DNA of 64,000 nt from Flavobacteriales bacterium (GTDB taxonomy: Bacteria > Bacteroidota > Bacteroidia > Flavobacteriales_F > PHOS-HE28), in NCBI GenBank assembly GCA_016702645.1, contig JADJDP010000004.1, positions 1 to 64,000 on the forward strand, given 5' to 3'. Position 1 is the stretch's first letter; each line of letters begins with the position of its first letter. The notes beneath the pieces were generated by a model that ran no database searches, was not told the origin of the DNA, and worked only from the letters and a program-made list of their open reading frames with translations. A program made the translations under genes and the position numbers. Below are positions 43,330 to 53,144 of the stretch, in pieces.

Positions 43330-44514
43330 TCAGGCGGTGATCCGTTTGAAGGGGTCGCGCAGCTCGAACGCGGCCGGTTCCACGCTGCGCAGTATAGGCC
43401 CCACCAACTTGTTGGCTACCGGGTTGCGGTGACGCACCAGGAAATACATGTCCTCCGGCACGGCGCCCAGGTTGCTCTTGGCCTGCTCCGCTGTGCGTCC
43501 GAAATTGATCTGCCGCACACCGTGTTCCATGGCGCATTTCAAATGATCGACGAGCATACGCTGGTAAACTGCGTGGCGTTCGTTGTGGTCGTTCTCCAGG
43601 CCCACATAGTGTGCATCGAGCCGGTCGGTGGTGATGAACGCCGCACTGAAGCCGACCATTTCATTCCCTAGTTCATAGGCGAGGAAGCGTAACGCATCGC
43701 CATGTTGCTGTTTCCAGTTCGCGTAAACCGCCACGTTCAATCGGCCCATGACGAAGGGCGATCGCGCGAGCACGTTGTCGAAGAGGAGTTGCAGTCGTTC
43801 CGCTCGTTGTTCGATGCCGTGCGCATCGAGGGGACGCACATGGAGCGCATCCGACCGCTTCAGTACGCTCTTCAGTCGGGTGCGTGCCTTGGCGGTGAGC
43901 ACGGCTTGATAATCATCGAGGTCCTTCCAATTGCGGTCCAACGCCATCACCATGTTCACGTCGGTACGCATCAGGTGGTAGCCCTTCGGTGGTTCAGGAG
44001 GAAGCGAGGTCGCAGGTTGTTGGACGATGTCCTTCACGATCAACGCGCTCGCCTTGGTCGGGAACGGATCTCCTTTCTCCAGCCTGAGCAGGGTATCAGC
44101 CACCGTTACGATGCGTTGTTCGGTGGATACCCCCTCGACGAAATGGCTTCCGTGATCGCCCGCATGGAACACGTTGCCCGCCACCAAACACCGCACGCGG
44201 CGGTCCTCCAGCAACCGGCTGCCAAGATGTTTGCCCAAACGGCAGAGTTTGTCGCCGTATTTGCTGCCGCGATCCTCCAGGTCCACGACTTGGAAGCAGG
44301 CGATGCCGATAGGCCGGTTCTGCGTGTTGTAGTAGATCACGTAGCGGAAGTCCATTTCCGCACCCATGCGGTCTTCCAACGCCAAGAGGTGGTCGTACTG
44401 CAGATAAGGACCGGCCTCGCGCGCCACGGTGTTCCAATCCTTGCGATGCACCATGTGCAACGATTCGTTGAGGCTGAGCCGGATGTCCGGCACACGTTCA
44501 CAGGAAAACAGCAT
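43330..44514 (-). CDS. GNAT-family N-acyltransferase, FemAB/DUF482-like
   Basis: This encodes a 394-aa protein. The C-terminal half (LGNEMVGFSAAFITTDRLDA, HYVGLENDHNERHAVYQRML, GVRQINFGRTAEQAKSNLG) matches the GNAT fold of peptidoglycan-type acyltransferases such as DUF482. The N-terminal half is a second, diverged domain. I chose the ATG at 44514 because the longer frame adds a His/Pro-rich stretch with no conserved feature. The acceptor is unknown. It ends one base before the YdjM-like start. Confidence 0.78.
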   Translation of the reverse strand: MLFSCERVPDIRLSLNESLHMVHRKDWNTVAREAGPYLQYDHLLALEDRMGAEMDFRYVIYYNTQNRPIGIACFQVVDLEDRGSKYGDKLCRLGKHLGSRLLEDRRVRCLVAGNVFHAGDHGSHFVEGVSTEQRIVTVADTLLRLEKGDPFPTKASALIVKDIVQQPATSLPPEPPKGYHLMRTDVNMVMALDRNWKDLDDYQAVLTAKARTRLKSVLKRSDALHVRPLDAHGIEQRAERLQLLFDNVLARSPFVMGRLNVAVYANWKQQHGDALRFLAYELGNEMVGFSAAFITTDRLDAHYVGLENDHNERHAVYQRMLVDHLKCAMEHGVRQINFGRTAEQAKSNLGAVPEDMYFLVRHRNPVANKLVGPILRSVEPAAFELRDPFKRITA

Positions 44515-44594
44515 GGTGTGGTGCGGCCAAGGTATTGGAGCCCGATGCACTGATGATCGTCGGAAATGATGAGCGGCGGCCCGACCTTCGCCGC

Positions 44595-45584
44595 ATGGAC
44601 ATGCGCTACCGTCGACTCGGCTCTTCCGGACTCCAGGTCTCCGAACTCTCCCTCGGCTCCTGGCTCACCTTCGGGAAGCTCATCACCGATGATACTGCCG
44701 AGGCGTTGATGAAGCTCGCCTACGACAACGGCATCAACTTCTTCGACAATGCGGAGATCTATTCGCGCGGGGAGAGCGAACGCGTCATGGGCCGCATCCT
44801 CAAGAAAATGGAATGGCCGCGCGATACATGGGTGGTGAGCAGCAAGGTGTTCTTCGGTGCGGGAGGCAAGTTGCCAACGCAGGTCGGACTTCATCGAAAG
44901 CATGTGATGGAAGCCTGCCACGATGCGTTGGATAGACTTCAGGTGGAACACCTTGATCTCTACTTCTGCCATCGCCCGGATCCGAACACGCCCATCGCGG
45001 AAACGGTATGGACGATGCACTCGCTCATCATGCAGGGCAAGGTGATGTACTGGGGCACCAGCGAATGGAGCGCGAAGGAGATCGCAGAAGCGCACGCGGT
45101 AGCGGAGCAACACCATCTCATCGGCCCGGTCATGGAGCAACCGCAGTACAACCTGTTCCACCGCGGGAAGGTGGAGAAGGAGTTCGCACCGCTCTACGAT
45201 ACCGTAGGACTTGGCACCACGATCTGGAGCCCGCTCGCAAGCGGTGTGCTCAGCGGCAAGCATTCGCTGGAAGGTGATGCTTCCTCGCGACTGCGTGCTG
45301 CCGGTCTCGATTGGTTGCGCGAGCGCGAGCTCACCGAAGCGCGCCTGAAGAAAGTGGACGAACTGAAAGCGATCGCCATGGGCCTCGATCTACCACTGCC
45401 GGTCTTCGCCATTGCATGGTGCCTGAAGAACCCGCGCGTGAGCACGGTGATCCTTGGTGCTAGCAAGACGACCCAACTGGAAGAGAACTTGAAGGCGGTG
45501 GTGGCTCAGGATCTTCTCACCCCGGAGGTGATGGCTCGCGTGGAAGAGGTGATCGCAGGTGAGAGCTTGACCACATGGAGCTAG
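44595..45584 (+). CDS. Aldo/keto reductase, AKR6-like (KCNAB type)
   Basis: This encodes a 329-aa TIM-barrel oxidoreductase. It opens with MRYRRLGSSGLQVSELSLGS, carries the catalytic Asp/Tyr in FFDNAEIYSRG, the Lys in VVSSKVFFG and the His in YFCHRPD (tetrad D-Y-K-H intact), and the cofactor-binding end TVILGASKTTQLEEN. Similarity is closest to voltage-gated potassium channel beta-subunit-type reductases. It probably reduces aldehydes with NADPH in the cytosol. It is divergent from the GNAT gene. Confidence 0.92.
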   Translation: MDMRYRRLGSSGLQVSELSLGSWLTFGKLITDDTAEALMKLAYDNGINFFDNAEIYSRGESERVMGRILKKMEWPRDTWVVSSKVFFGAGGKLPTQVGLHRKHVMEACHDALDRLQVEHLDLYFCHRPDPNTPIAETVWTMHSLIMQGKVMYWGTSEWSAKEIAEAHAVAEQHHLIGPVMEQPQYNLFHRGKVEKEFAPLYDTVGLGTTIWSPLASGVLSGKHSLEGDASSRLRAAGLDWLRERELTEARLKKVDELKAIAMGLDLPLPVFAIAWCLKNPRVSTVILGASKTTQLEENLKAVVAQDLLTPEVMARVEEVIAGESLTTWS

Positions 45585-45699
45585 CGGTATTTCGTGTGCT
45601 GGCGTCTTCCCACTACCTGAAAGTATCGGCGAAGGCAGAGATGTACTTTGTGCATCGGGCCATAACGGCTGAGCCGCAAGCCGTTGAACGACGCATCGA

Positions 45700-46881
45700 A
45701 TGACCGTGAACGAACCATCCACAGCCGAGGCCGAGGTCCTGATAGCGCACGACACGTTCTGGCAGAGCTATGCGCTACGAGATCTGGATGCACGCTTCGC
45801 GGTCTGCGCGGATGACGTGACCTTTTTTGGAACGGGCCTTCACGAACGAGCCGTGGGAAAGGCGCAGTATCGCGCAATGAACCAAAAGGGGGTGGACCAG
45901 TACCCGCATGCGTTCACCATCGAGTACATCTGGAAGGAGGTTCGCATCTGGGGCGAAGTGGCCTGGGTGGAAGGGGATACCTATTGGATCATCGGCACGG
46001 GTGATACCGGTTCAAAGGACCTGATACGACAGACCACGATCCTCAAGAAGGTGGATGGGAGCTGGTTGGTGGCACACGTGCATGGCAGTGATCCCGACTA
46101 TCGGCTGCGCGAAGGAGAACATATGACCCACGGACGGGTGTTCGCACGGAACGCGGAATTGGAACGTGAGGTCGTTGAGCGAACGCGTGAATTGCGTGAA
46201 GAGAAGAAACGCAGCGACGACCTGCTGCTGAACATTCTGCCGGAATAGGTCGCAGCCGAACTGAAGGTAAAGGGCCACGCCGATGCCAAGCATTTCGACA
46301 AAGTCACCATCCTGTTCACGGACTTCAAAGGCTTCACCCAAGCGAGCGAGAAGATGTCGCCGCAGGAACTGGTGGAGGAACTGAACACCTGCTTCAAAGC
46401 CTTCGATGGCATCATCACGGCGCGCGGCATCGAGAAGATCAAGACCATCGGCGATGCCTACATGTGTGCCGGAGGTTTGCCGGTCCCCGCAACATCAACA
46501 CCGGCTGATGTCGTGCATGCTGCCTTGGAGATGCAAGCGTTCATGATCCTCCGCAGGATCGAACGCGATGCGCTGGGGAAACCCGCCTTCCAAATGCGTG
46601 TGGGCATCCACACCGGCCCTGTGGTCGCTGGCATCGTAGGCGTGAAGAAGTTCGCGTACGACATTTGGGGCGATACGGTGAACACCGCGAGCCGCTTGGA
46701 GAGCAGTGGCGAGGTTGGCCAAGTGAATGTCAGCGCGAGCACCTATTCGTTGGTGAAGGACGAACCCGGTCTCTTGTTCACGCCGCGCGGCAAAGTCCAG
46801 GCGAAGGGCAAGGGCGAACTGGAGATGTACTTCGTGGGAATGGCCCAGCCCCCGGGATCTCCAAGAACCGATTTTCTCTAA
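45700..46881 (+). pseudogene. SnoaL-like / adenylate cyclase fusion with an in-frame stop
   Basis: The frame encodes a SnoaL-like or DUF4440-type NTF2 domain (residues 5-130, SYALRDLDARFAVCADDVTF, WVEGDTYWIIG), a coiled linker (VVERTRELREEKKRSDDLLL) and a cyclase domain with VTILFTDFKGFTQ, KIKTIGDAYMCAGG and DIWGDTVNTASRLESS, all metal and catalytic residues present. One TAG at 46246-46248 interrupts NILPE, where the paralogue at 18.8 kb has NILPK followed by a residue and A-E-L. The same frame continues to 46881. A GAG to TAG change is the simplest explanation. The downstream part alone lacks one metal Asp, so only readthrough would yield a working cyclase. Confidence 0.82.
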
Positions 46882-46886
46882 GTTTG
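46879..46886 (+). promoter_or_regulatory. -7 promoter box of the tRNA gene
   Basis: TAAGTTTG matches TAnnTTTG, overlaps the cyclase stop codon and precedes the tRNA by 31 bases. Confidence 0.4.
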
Positions 46887-46914
46887 CGGACCCGTTCCGG
46901 CAGGGGGGTGACAT

Positions 46915-46993
<79 letters not shown>

Positions 46994-46995
46994 TG

Positions 46996-47019
46996 AAGGC
47001 GGTCCAAATGGGCCGCCTT
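46996..47019 (+). terminator. Terminator after tRNA-Ala
   Basis: AAGGCGGTCC and GGGCCGCCTT pair over ten positions with one G-T wobble around a four-base loop, followed by CTTCATTT. Confidence 0.7.
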
Positions 47020-47054
47020 CTTCATTTGGGTGTGGGCGCCGCACAAAGTGCGGG

Positions 47055-47102
47055 AAGGTCCCGTTCGACTCGGTTTCTGGGCGGCCATGGGCCGCCTTCA
47101 TC
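47055..47102 (+). repeat. Degenerate copy of the tRNA-Ala 3' end and its terminator
   Basis: AAGGTCCCGTTCGACTCGGT resembles the T-arm of the tRNA, and the following GGCGGCCATGGGCCGCC (perfect 7-bp stem) resembles its terminator. It lies about 80 bases downstream of the tRNA. It could be a duplication scar or an att-like remnant. The rest of the gap to 47443 holds nothing I recognise. Confidence 0.45.
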
Positions 47103-47443
47103 AGCTGGCCAGCACGTGTTGTTATGCGCGGTAGTAAGCCGGCAGGTAGTGGCATTTCCACTTCACTGTGGCCTACCTATGACACATTCCAATGATAACT
47201 GCCCAAGCCCTTGTTGAAAAGCAGGCGATCGTTGGGGCACATGGTTAGAGTACCTGCGGAACTTTGTGCCCGACCACAACAAGGTGGGCGCTCATTGAAC
47301 GTCTTGAAAGGGGGAGGGGGCTGGTTTTCGGAAACACTCGGAACCTGCTGGGATCTCTTTTCCGATGGTAGGTAGGGCATGGCCCTCTTCCCCCTTTCGC
47401 CACCCGTAGATCTTCATGATCCGGATGCTGGTCGCGCTCGCCT

Positions 47444-50128
47444 TCACGCTCTCTTGATGCGCTTCCGCAGGTACACATAGCTGTCACGCTGTGCGTGGAC
47501 GGCCTTTACAGGGCCCCGCTTTCGCCGATAGACGTTGTCCTGCGCAGCGTTGATGATGCGTGCCTTGGTATTATCGTTCCACTGGATCTCCAGCAGATCG
47601 ATCATTTCGTCGCGCAGATCGGGATCAAGCAAGGGGAAGGCCACCTCCACGCGACGATCCAGATTGCGTCCCATCCAGTCCGCACTCGAGAGGAACACCA
47701 AGGGATCGCCATTGTTGTGGAAGACGAAAGCCCGGGCATGCTCCAGATATCGATCCACGATGCTGATGGCCTCGATGCGTTCACTGGATCCTTTCACCTT
47801 GGGCACGAGACAGCAAATGCCGCGTGCTATCACCCGGACGCTCACGCCGGCGCGGCTCGCGTCGTACAGCTTCGCTATAAGGGCACGGTCCTCCAGGCTG
47901 TTCAACTTCAACAGGATCGACGCAGGAAGGCCGAGCGAGGCATGTTCGATCTCCTTGTCGATGAGCGCTTCCATACCACTCCGCAGGAAGAGCGGTGCCA
48001 TGAGCAAATGGCTCAATGCGGGACGGTGTTTACGGTCCTCGAGGTGTGCGAACACTTCTGCCACCTCGCGGGTGATCGCCTCGCGTTTGGTTATCAGCGC
48101 GGTGTCCGCATAGGTGCGGGCGGTGCGTTCGTTGAAATTACCGGTGCCCAAATAGGCATAGCGACGAACCCGCCCCTTTTCCACCCGTTCTATGGAGCAG
48201 AGCTTGCAATGCACCTTCAGGTTCTCGTAGCTATAGAGCACTCGGGCACCTGCCTTCTCCAGCAACTCACCCCAATAGAGATTGGTGCGCTCATCGAAAC
48301 GGGCCTGCACTTCCACGAAAACCGTGACGCGCTTGCCATGACGCAGCGCTTCCAAGAGTGCGGAGCATACCGTGCTGGCTTCTGCGACGCGATACAATGT
48401 GATGCTGATACGCTTCACCGTTCGGTCCCGCGCCGTGCGTTGCAACCAGTTGGTGAACACGTCGAAACTCTGGTACGGAGTGTGAAGCAATAGGTCTTTG
48501 CGCGTGACCACATTGAAGAGGTTCCTTCCGGAAGTACCGGGTGGATGCGTGAGGGGCACCCAAGGCTTGTCACGCAGCGCTACATGGCCTTTCACGGGCA
48601 GTTTCATCAGGTCGCTGAAGTGGTGATAGCGACCACCCCGCACCATGTCCGGTTTGCTCAGCCCCAACAAGCTTCTTAGGGCACGCACCGTCGCACCGGG
48701 CATCGAACCATCATAGAGGAAACGGGAGGGCACCCCTGTCTGCCGTTTACGCAGGCTCTTGCGCACCTTGTCCTTCACGTTGCCCACGAACTCTTCGTCC
48801 AGGTACAACTCAGCATCGCGGGAGAGCTTGATCGCATGGCACCCCGTGATGCGATGGCCGGTGAACAGGTCGTCCAGACAAAGCCGCATCGCATCGTCCA
48901 GGAAGATGATGTCCGTGCGCCCAGCTGGTGCGGGCAAGCGGATGAAACGGCCCAGTTCATCGCTCGGGATGTTCACCAGGACCAGGCGTTCTTTCTGCAG
49001 CCCCTTGCCCGTTCTGCGCAATCGGCAAACGAAATAGAGCTTGCGGTCCTCGATGAAAGGTGCATTACCGGCACGCACGTTGGCCGTGCTCAATCGCGGG
49101 GCGATATGCTCGGCATAGAAACGCTGCACATGACGAACCTGTGTCGCATCGAGCTCTTCCCCGCGCAGAATGCGAATGCCTTTGCGCCGGAGAGCGGGGA
49201 GCAACGTATTGCGCCATAGATGACCGAACTCGCGCTGCTGGCCCAGGGCTTTCTTGTTGATGCGGTCGATGAGCTTGGCCGCGGGTACCTCCAACGCCGT
49301 CCGCACCGTCTTCTTGAGCTTGGCAAGCCCGCGCAGAGAAGCCACCCTTACACGGTAGAACTCATCGAGATTGCTGGAATAAATTGCCAGGAACTTCACA
49401 CGTTCCAACAGCGGGTTGCGCGCATCCTTCGCCTCCTGCAACACACGATCGTTGAAGCTCAACCAACTCAGGTCGCGCTCGAAATACCGGTCCTGCGGCA
49501 GTGGTCTTGTGGCAAGCAACGCCTTGGGTTGTGCAGCCTTCAGGCGGAGTTGGCCCAGGTTGATGCGTTTCTGCGCGCTGTAGCGGCGACGAGCATGGAC
49601 GGTATGGAACACGTGCGCCTCCAAGTAGGCGAGGTTCGTCCTTATCCATTGGCGCTCGCTTATGCGCAGCCCCTTGACGAATTCCAACTCCTGCCTCAGC
49701 AACTCGCCGCGCTCCTCGAAATCGGCCTGGCCGGCCTTGGCGCTGTCGGCATCACGCAGTATCGCTTGCAAGGTGCCGCGCACCCTGCTCTTCATGCGTG
49801 TCGCCATGATCAAGGAACGCACCTTGCGACGGGTAGTGATGGATACGGCCTGTTTCGCGAGGAACGCTTCGGCAAGCTCCGCGCTCTCCTCCTCATGGCC
49901 TTCGTACGCGAGCGCGTAGCCGGTATCGTGGAACAACGCGGCGAGTTCCAGGGCGAAGAGATCGGCACCGGAGATGCGCATGGCGCGACCGATGGCGATC
50001 GCGGTGCGCGTGACCGTGAGGGTGTGCTCCAGATCATGGAAGCGCATCCGCTTGGACATGCGTTGCGCGAACCACCGCCGTACATGCAGATGGGCGCGTT
50101 CCAATACTTCCGGATCCGAACGTTGCAT
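47444..50128 (-). CDS. ppk1: HD-domain / polyphosphate kinase 1 fusion
   Basis: This encodes an 894-aa protein; the ATG at 50128 starts a conserved helical segment. Residues about 20-140 form an HD-type phosphohydrolase domain with HDLEHT (31-36), FHDTGY (His67, Asp68) and DADSAK (126-131), the expected metal ligands. From 215 (RYFERDLSWLSFNDRVLQEA) the protein is a polyphosphate kinase 1, with the catalytic His in VHCKLCSIER, GTGNFNERTARTYADT and the second His in YLEHARAFVFH. PPK1 polymerises ATP gamma-phosphate into polyphosphate in the cytosol. The HD domain may hydrolyse a phosphorylated signal or polyphosphate end; that is inference. It is divergent from a SiaB-like kinase. Confidence 0.9.
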   Translation of the reverse strand: MQRSDPEVLERAHLHVRRWFAQRMSKRMRFHDLEHTLTVTRTAIAIGRAMRISGADLFALELAALFHDTGYALAYEGHEEESAELAEAFLAKQAVSITTRRKVRSLIMATRMKSRVRGTLQAILRDADSAKAGQADFEERGELLRQELEFVKGLRISERQWIRTNLAYLEAHVFHTVHARRRYSAQKRINLGQLRLKAAQPKALLATRPLPQDRYFERDLSWLSFNDRVLQEAKDARNPLLERVKFLAIYSSNLDEFYRVRVASLRGLAKLKKTVRTALEVPAAKLIDRINKKALGQQREFGHLWRNTLLPALRRKGIRILRGEELDATQVRHVQRFYAEHIAPRLSTANVRAGNAPFIEDRKLYFVCRLRRTGKGLQKERLVLVNIPSDELGRFIRLPAPAGRTDIIFLDDAMRLCLDDLFTGHRITGCHAIKLSRDAELYLDEEFVGNVKDKVRKSLRKRQTGVPSRFLYDGSMPGATVRALRSLLGLSKPDMVRGGRYHHFSDLMKLPVKGHVALRDKPWVPLTHPPGTSGRNLFNVVTRKDLLLHTPYQSFDVFTNWLQRTARDRTVKRISITLYRVAEASTVCSALLEALRHGKRVTVFVEVQARFDERTNLYWGELLEKAGARVLYSYENLKVHCKLCSIERVEKGRVRRYAYLGTGNFNERTARTYADTALITKREAITREVAEVFAHLEDRKHRPALSHLLMAPLFLRSGMEALIDKEIEHASLGLPASILLKLNSLEDRALIAKLYDASRAGVSVRVIARGICCLVPKVKGSSERIEAISIVDRYLEHARAFVFHNNGDPLVFLSSADWMGRNLDRRVEVAFPLLDPDLRDEMIDLLEIQWNDNTKARIINAAQDNVYRRKRGPVKAVHAQRDSYVYLRKRIKRA

Positions 50129-50208
50129 GTGCGTTGGGCCGCAAGATAGCCGTGGGTATGGGGGCCACGAGCGTGTGTGCCCCCGTCTATCTTCGTCGCG
50201 GAGCGCAC

Positions 50209-51261
50209 ATGGACCTCGCCGCGGTGCATACCCTGTACGACGTCCTGGCCGACGATCGTTTCGACCTGCTCTACAGCGGCCGCTTCCACGATGAGCACAC
50301 AGCGAGCCTGATCGCCTTGGGCGAGGACAGCGCACGCGAGAACGAGCGCGCGCACCGGCAACGTCTCTCGTTCGTGATGGTGGAAGCCTATCAGAACATC
50401 GTCCGGCACCGTGCTGCGTTGCAGGGTTCCATGGAACGTTCGGCGGGACGTTGTCTCTTCATGCTACGGAGCCGTTCCAAGGGCGATGAAGTGCTCGCGA
50501 TCGACCCGGTGCGGGCTTCCGAGATCGATGAATTGAACGAGGTGCTTGCCCGTGTGGGTGGGTCCGATGTGAAGCAATTGAAGCAGCTGTTCCTGGACCG
50601 TCTGCGCGATGGGTCCCGCACCGTGCGTGGTGGCGCGGGTCTCGGGCTCATTGAAATGGCCCGCCGCTCCGGAAATGGAATGCGCCACGAGCTCCTGCCC
50701 TTGGATGCGGAACACCGGTTGTTCCTGTTGCAAGTGATGGTGGGTGCTCCTGCAACGGAGGTGACCCCGGTGGACGAGGTGATGCGCATGCACGCATTGG
50801 TCGCCGCCAACGATGTGCTCTTGTTATGCCGGAGCGCGAGAACGGCCGCTGCGCAGGAAGCCATCATGCACATGATCGAGAAGGACCTCGATGATGGTGT
50901 TGGTGGCAGTGCCGGGCTCAAGCGTGCCTTCCTCGCCGCGATGGAATGGTTGGAAGAGGACATGGGCGAACGGTCGTTCGTCGCACTGGGGCGGGAAGGA
51001 GACGGTCACGCGCTCGTGGCTGGGGGGTGCGTGCCTGAAAAGACCGTGCAACGGTGGATGCAGGAGCTGGAGCGGATCAATGCGATGATGCCGATGGAAC
51101 GAGAGCAGCATTATCGCAACAGCCTCTTGGGCCGCAGGAGCACCGCAGTGCTGAACACCGGCCTGCTCGATCTCGCACGCCTCAGCTCAGGTCCTCTGCG
51201 CGTGGCCACCTTCACGGTTCCCCACGGAACGCGTTTGTTGGTGGAGGCGCGACTGTCCTGA
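50209..51261 (+). CDS. SiaB-family protein kinase, DUF6272-like, double-length
   Basis: This encodes a 350-aa protein. Residues about 1-170 match the SiaB/DUF6272 kinase-like family: YSGRFHDEHTASLIALGED, the helix FVMVEAYQNIVRHRAAL where Asn is the ATPase N-box residue, and GAGLGLIEMARRSG as the glycine-rich lid. The second half has a weaker second copy (MHMIEKDLDDGVGGS, NTGLLDLARLSSG), so the protein is about twice the usual size. SiaB phosphorylates a partner (SiaC) in a stress and aggregation pathway; no SiaC is visible here. The ATG at 50209 is preceded by TATCTTCG. Confidence 0.7.
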   Translation: MDLAAVHTLYDVLADDRFDLLYSGRFHDEHTASLIALGEDSARENERAHRQRLSFVMVEAYQNIVRHRAALQGSMERSAGRCLFMLRSRSKGDEVLAIDPVRASEIDELNEVLARVGGSDVKQLKQLFLDRLRDGSRTVRGGAGLGLIEMARRSGNGMRHELLPLDAEHRLFLLQVMVGAPATEVTPVDEVMRMHALVAANDVLLLCRSARTAAAQEAIMHMIEKDLDDGVGGSAGLKRAFLAAMEWLEEDMGERSFVALGREGDGHALVAGGCVPEKTVQRWMQELERINAMMPMEREQHYRNSLLGRRSTAVLNTGLLDLARLSSGPLRVATFTVPHGTRLLVEARLS

Positions 51262-51360
51262 TACCGTTCTCCTTTCTCCGTCAACCGTTCGCGGATCCAA
51301 GTGCCGCAACGCATACGGATCGGCACGGGATCGGAGTTGTGCAGTTCACAACCTGCAACA

Positions 51361-51477
51361 ATGGCCTCCTTCGCAAATTCAGTGCTTCGTGGTCTGGACC
51401 GTTTCCAAGCCTGGTTCGATGAACGCTTCGGTTGGTTCTTCACCAACGGCATGAAGGACGATCGGTCGAAGCGATAG
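51361..51477 (+). CDS. 38-aa small conserved-looking protein
   Basis: The frame reads MASFANSVLRGLDRFQAWFD, then ERFGWFFTNGMKDDRSKR and a stop. It is amphipathic and aromatic-rich. Short proteins ending in WFDxxFGWFFTNG are, to my recollection, common in Bacteroidota, and the composition is unlike random GC-rich DNA. It sits in the gap between the SiaB-like gene and the convergent ALDH gene, 9 bases before the ALDH stop. Function is unknown; a membrane-surface peptide is possible. Confidence 0.65.
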   Translation: MASFANSVLRGLDRFQAWFDERFGWFFTNGMKDDRSKR

Positions 51478-51486
51478 GCGTACGAC

Positions 51487-52929
51487 CTAGAGCTTGATGC
51501 ACACGTTCTTCGCTTCCGTGAAGAAGCGCAACGCGTCAAGACCTCCTTCTCGTCCCACGCCGCTTTGCTTCATGCCACCGAAGGGTGTGCGCAGGTCGCG
51601 CACCATCCAGCAGTTCACCCACACGATACCGGCTTGCAGCTGGCGAGCCACGCGATGTGCGCGTTGTAGATCGCTCGTCCACACCACGCTTGCCAGTCCG
51701 TAGGGTGTCGCGTTCGCCGAACGGATCGCATCGGCATCGTCATCGAACGGCTGCAAGGTGACCACGGGTCCGAAGATCTCTTCCTGATTGGTGCGGCGCG
51801 CAGGCCCAAGCCCCTCGATCACCGTGGGTGCAATGAACCAGCCGTTCGACATTTCATCCTGCAGTACGACCCGCTCACCACCGCAAAGGACCCGGCCACC
51901 CTCCTCTTTCGCCAGATCGATGTAGGAGAGCACCTTCTCCATGTGGTCTTTCGAGACCACAGCACCGAGATCCGTCGTTGCATCGGAGGGATCCCCCACG
52001 CGCAAGGCGCGCACGCGTTCAACGAAGGCATCGCGGAAGCGATCATAGATGCTCCGTTCAACAAGGATGCGTGAACCGCACAAGCAGATCTGGCCTTGGT
52101 TGGTGAAGCTGCTCCGTACCGTGGTCTTGAGCATCTGCTCGAAGTCGCAATCAGCGAAAACAAGCACAGGGTTCTTGCCGCCCAGTTCCAGGCTCAACTT
52201 CTTGAACATCGGTGCTGCAACGCGAGCGATCTCGGCACCGGTCCTTGTTCCCCCGGTGAACGAAATGGCCGGTATGCCCGGATGCGCTGTGATGGCTGCA
52301 CCAACTTTGGGTCCCAAGCCGTGTACGATGTTCAGCACACCGGGTGGAATGCCCGCCTCATTGCACAAAGTGCTCAATCGGTAGGCTGTGTAAGGTGTCA
52401 CCTCGCTCGGCTTGGCCACCACGCAGTTGCCAGCGGCCAGCGCGGGAGCGATCTTCCACGTGAAGAGATAGAGCGGCAGGTTCCACGGACTGATGCATCC
52501 GGCGACCCCGAAGGGTTGACGATCGGTGTAGTTCACCGCAACATCGTCCATCAAATGCGCTTCGCTGGAGAAGTGCAGGATGGCCGTTGCGAAGAAGCGG
52601 AAGTTGGCGATGGCCCGCGGGATGTCCACGCGGCGTGCGAGAGAGAGCGGCTTTCCATTGTCGCGCGATTCATCCGCGACGAAACCTTCGAGGTCGCGTT
52701 CGATCAGATCGGCGAGGCGGAGGAGCGCATTGCTCCGTCCTTCTCGCCCGAGCGCGTTCCACGTGGCGAAAGCACGTTGTGCCGCGATCGCAGCGAGGTC
52801 CACATCACGCGAGTCGCTGTCCGGAAGCTGTGCGTAGACCGTGCCGCGCGCTGGTTCGTACACGTCGAGCCATGCATTGCCAACGGGTGGCCGCAGTTCA
52901 CCATCGATGAAGTTGAGGATCCTTTCCAT
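51487..52929 (-). CDS. Aldehyde dehydrogenase, ALDH8/2-aminomuconic semialdehyde type
   Basis: This encodes a 480-aa enzyme. The NAD-binding and catalytic features are intact: CISPWNLPLYLFTWKIAP, LELGGKNP (catalytic Glu), NQGQICLCGSR (nucleophile Cys) and EEIFGPV. The pattern around LYLFTWKIAPALAAGN and SFTNQGQICLCGSRI closely follows ALDH8A1 and bacterial 2-hydroxymuconic or 2-aminomuconic semialdehyde dehydrogenases of the kynurenine pathway. Together with the RidA/aminomuconate-deaminase-like protein at 40.5 kb this hints at tryptophan ring degradation; the other steps are not in the window. It ends near the small ORF and is convergent with it. Confidence 0.88.
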   Translation of the reverse strand: MERILNFIDGELRPPVGNAWLDVYEPARGTVYAQLPDSDSRDVDLAAIAAQRAFATWNALGREGRSNALLRLADLIERDLEGFVADESRDNGKPLSLARRVDIPRAIANFRFFATAILHFSSEAHLMDDVAVNYTDRQPFGVAGCISPWNLPLYLFTWKIAPALAAGNCVVAKPSEVTPYTAYRLSTLCNEAGIPPGVLNIVHGLGPKVGAAITAHPGIPAISFTGGTRTGAEIARVAAPMFKKLSLELGGKNPVLVFADCDFEQMLKTTVRSSFTNQGQICLCGSRILVERSIYDRFRDAFVERVRALRVGDPSDATTDLGAVVSKDHMEKVLSYIDLAKEEGGRVLCGGERVVLQDEMSNGWFIAPTVIEGLGPARRTNQEEIFGPVVTLQPFDDDADAIRSANATPYGLASVVWTSDLQRAHRVARQLQAGIVWVNCWMVRDLRTPFGGMKQSGVGREGGLDALRFFTEAKNVCIKL

Positions 52930-53144
52930 GCGGGCACCGAAGGTAGCCCCATGAAAATTGAAAGGCCCCCACGTTCGTGAGAGCCTTCCAACCCCTTGTT
53001 GCGCTGTTCAGAGAACCAAAACCTACATCAGTGATCAGCTCGTTCGATATGTCGTCCCCGGCATTTCCAGGGTGCTTGCCCTTGCTTTCGGGGACAAAAC
53101 TATCGGCACTGCGGAGGGGCTTGTGTGAATGCTCCGCCAACGAA

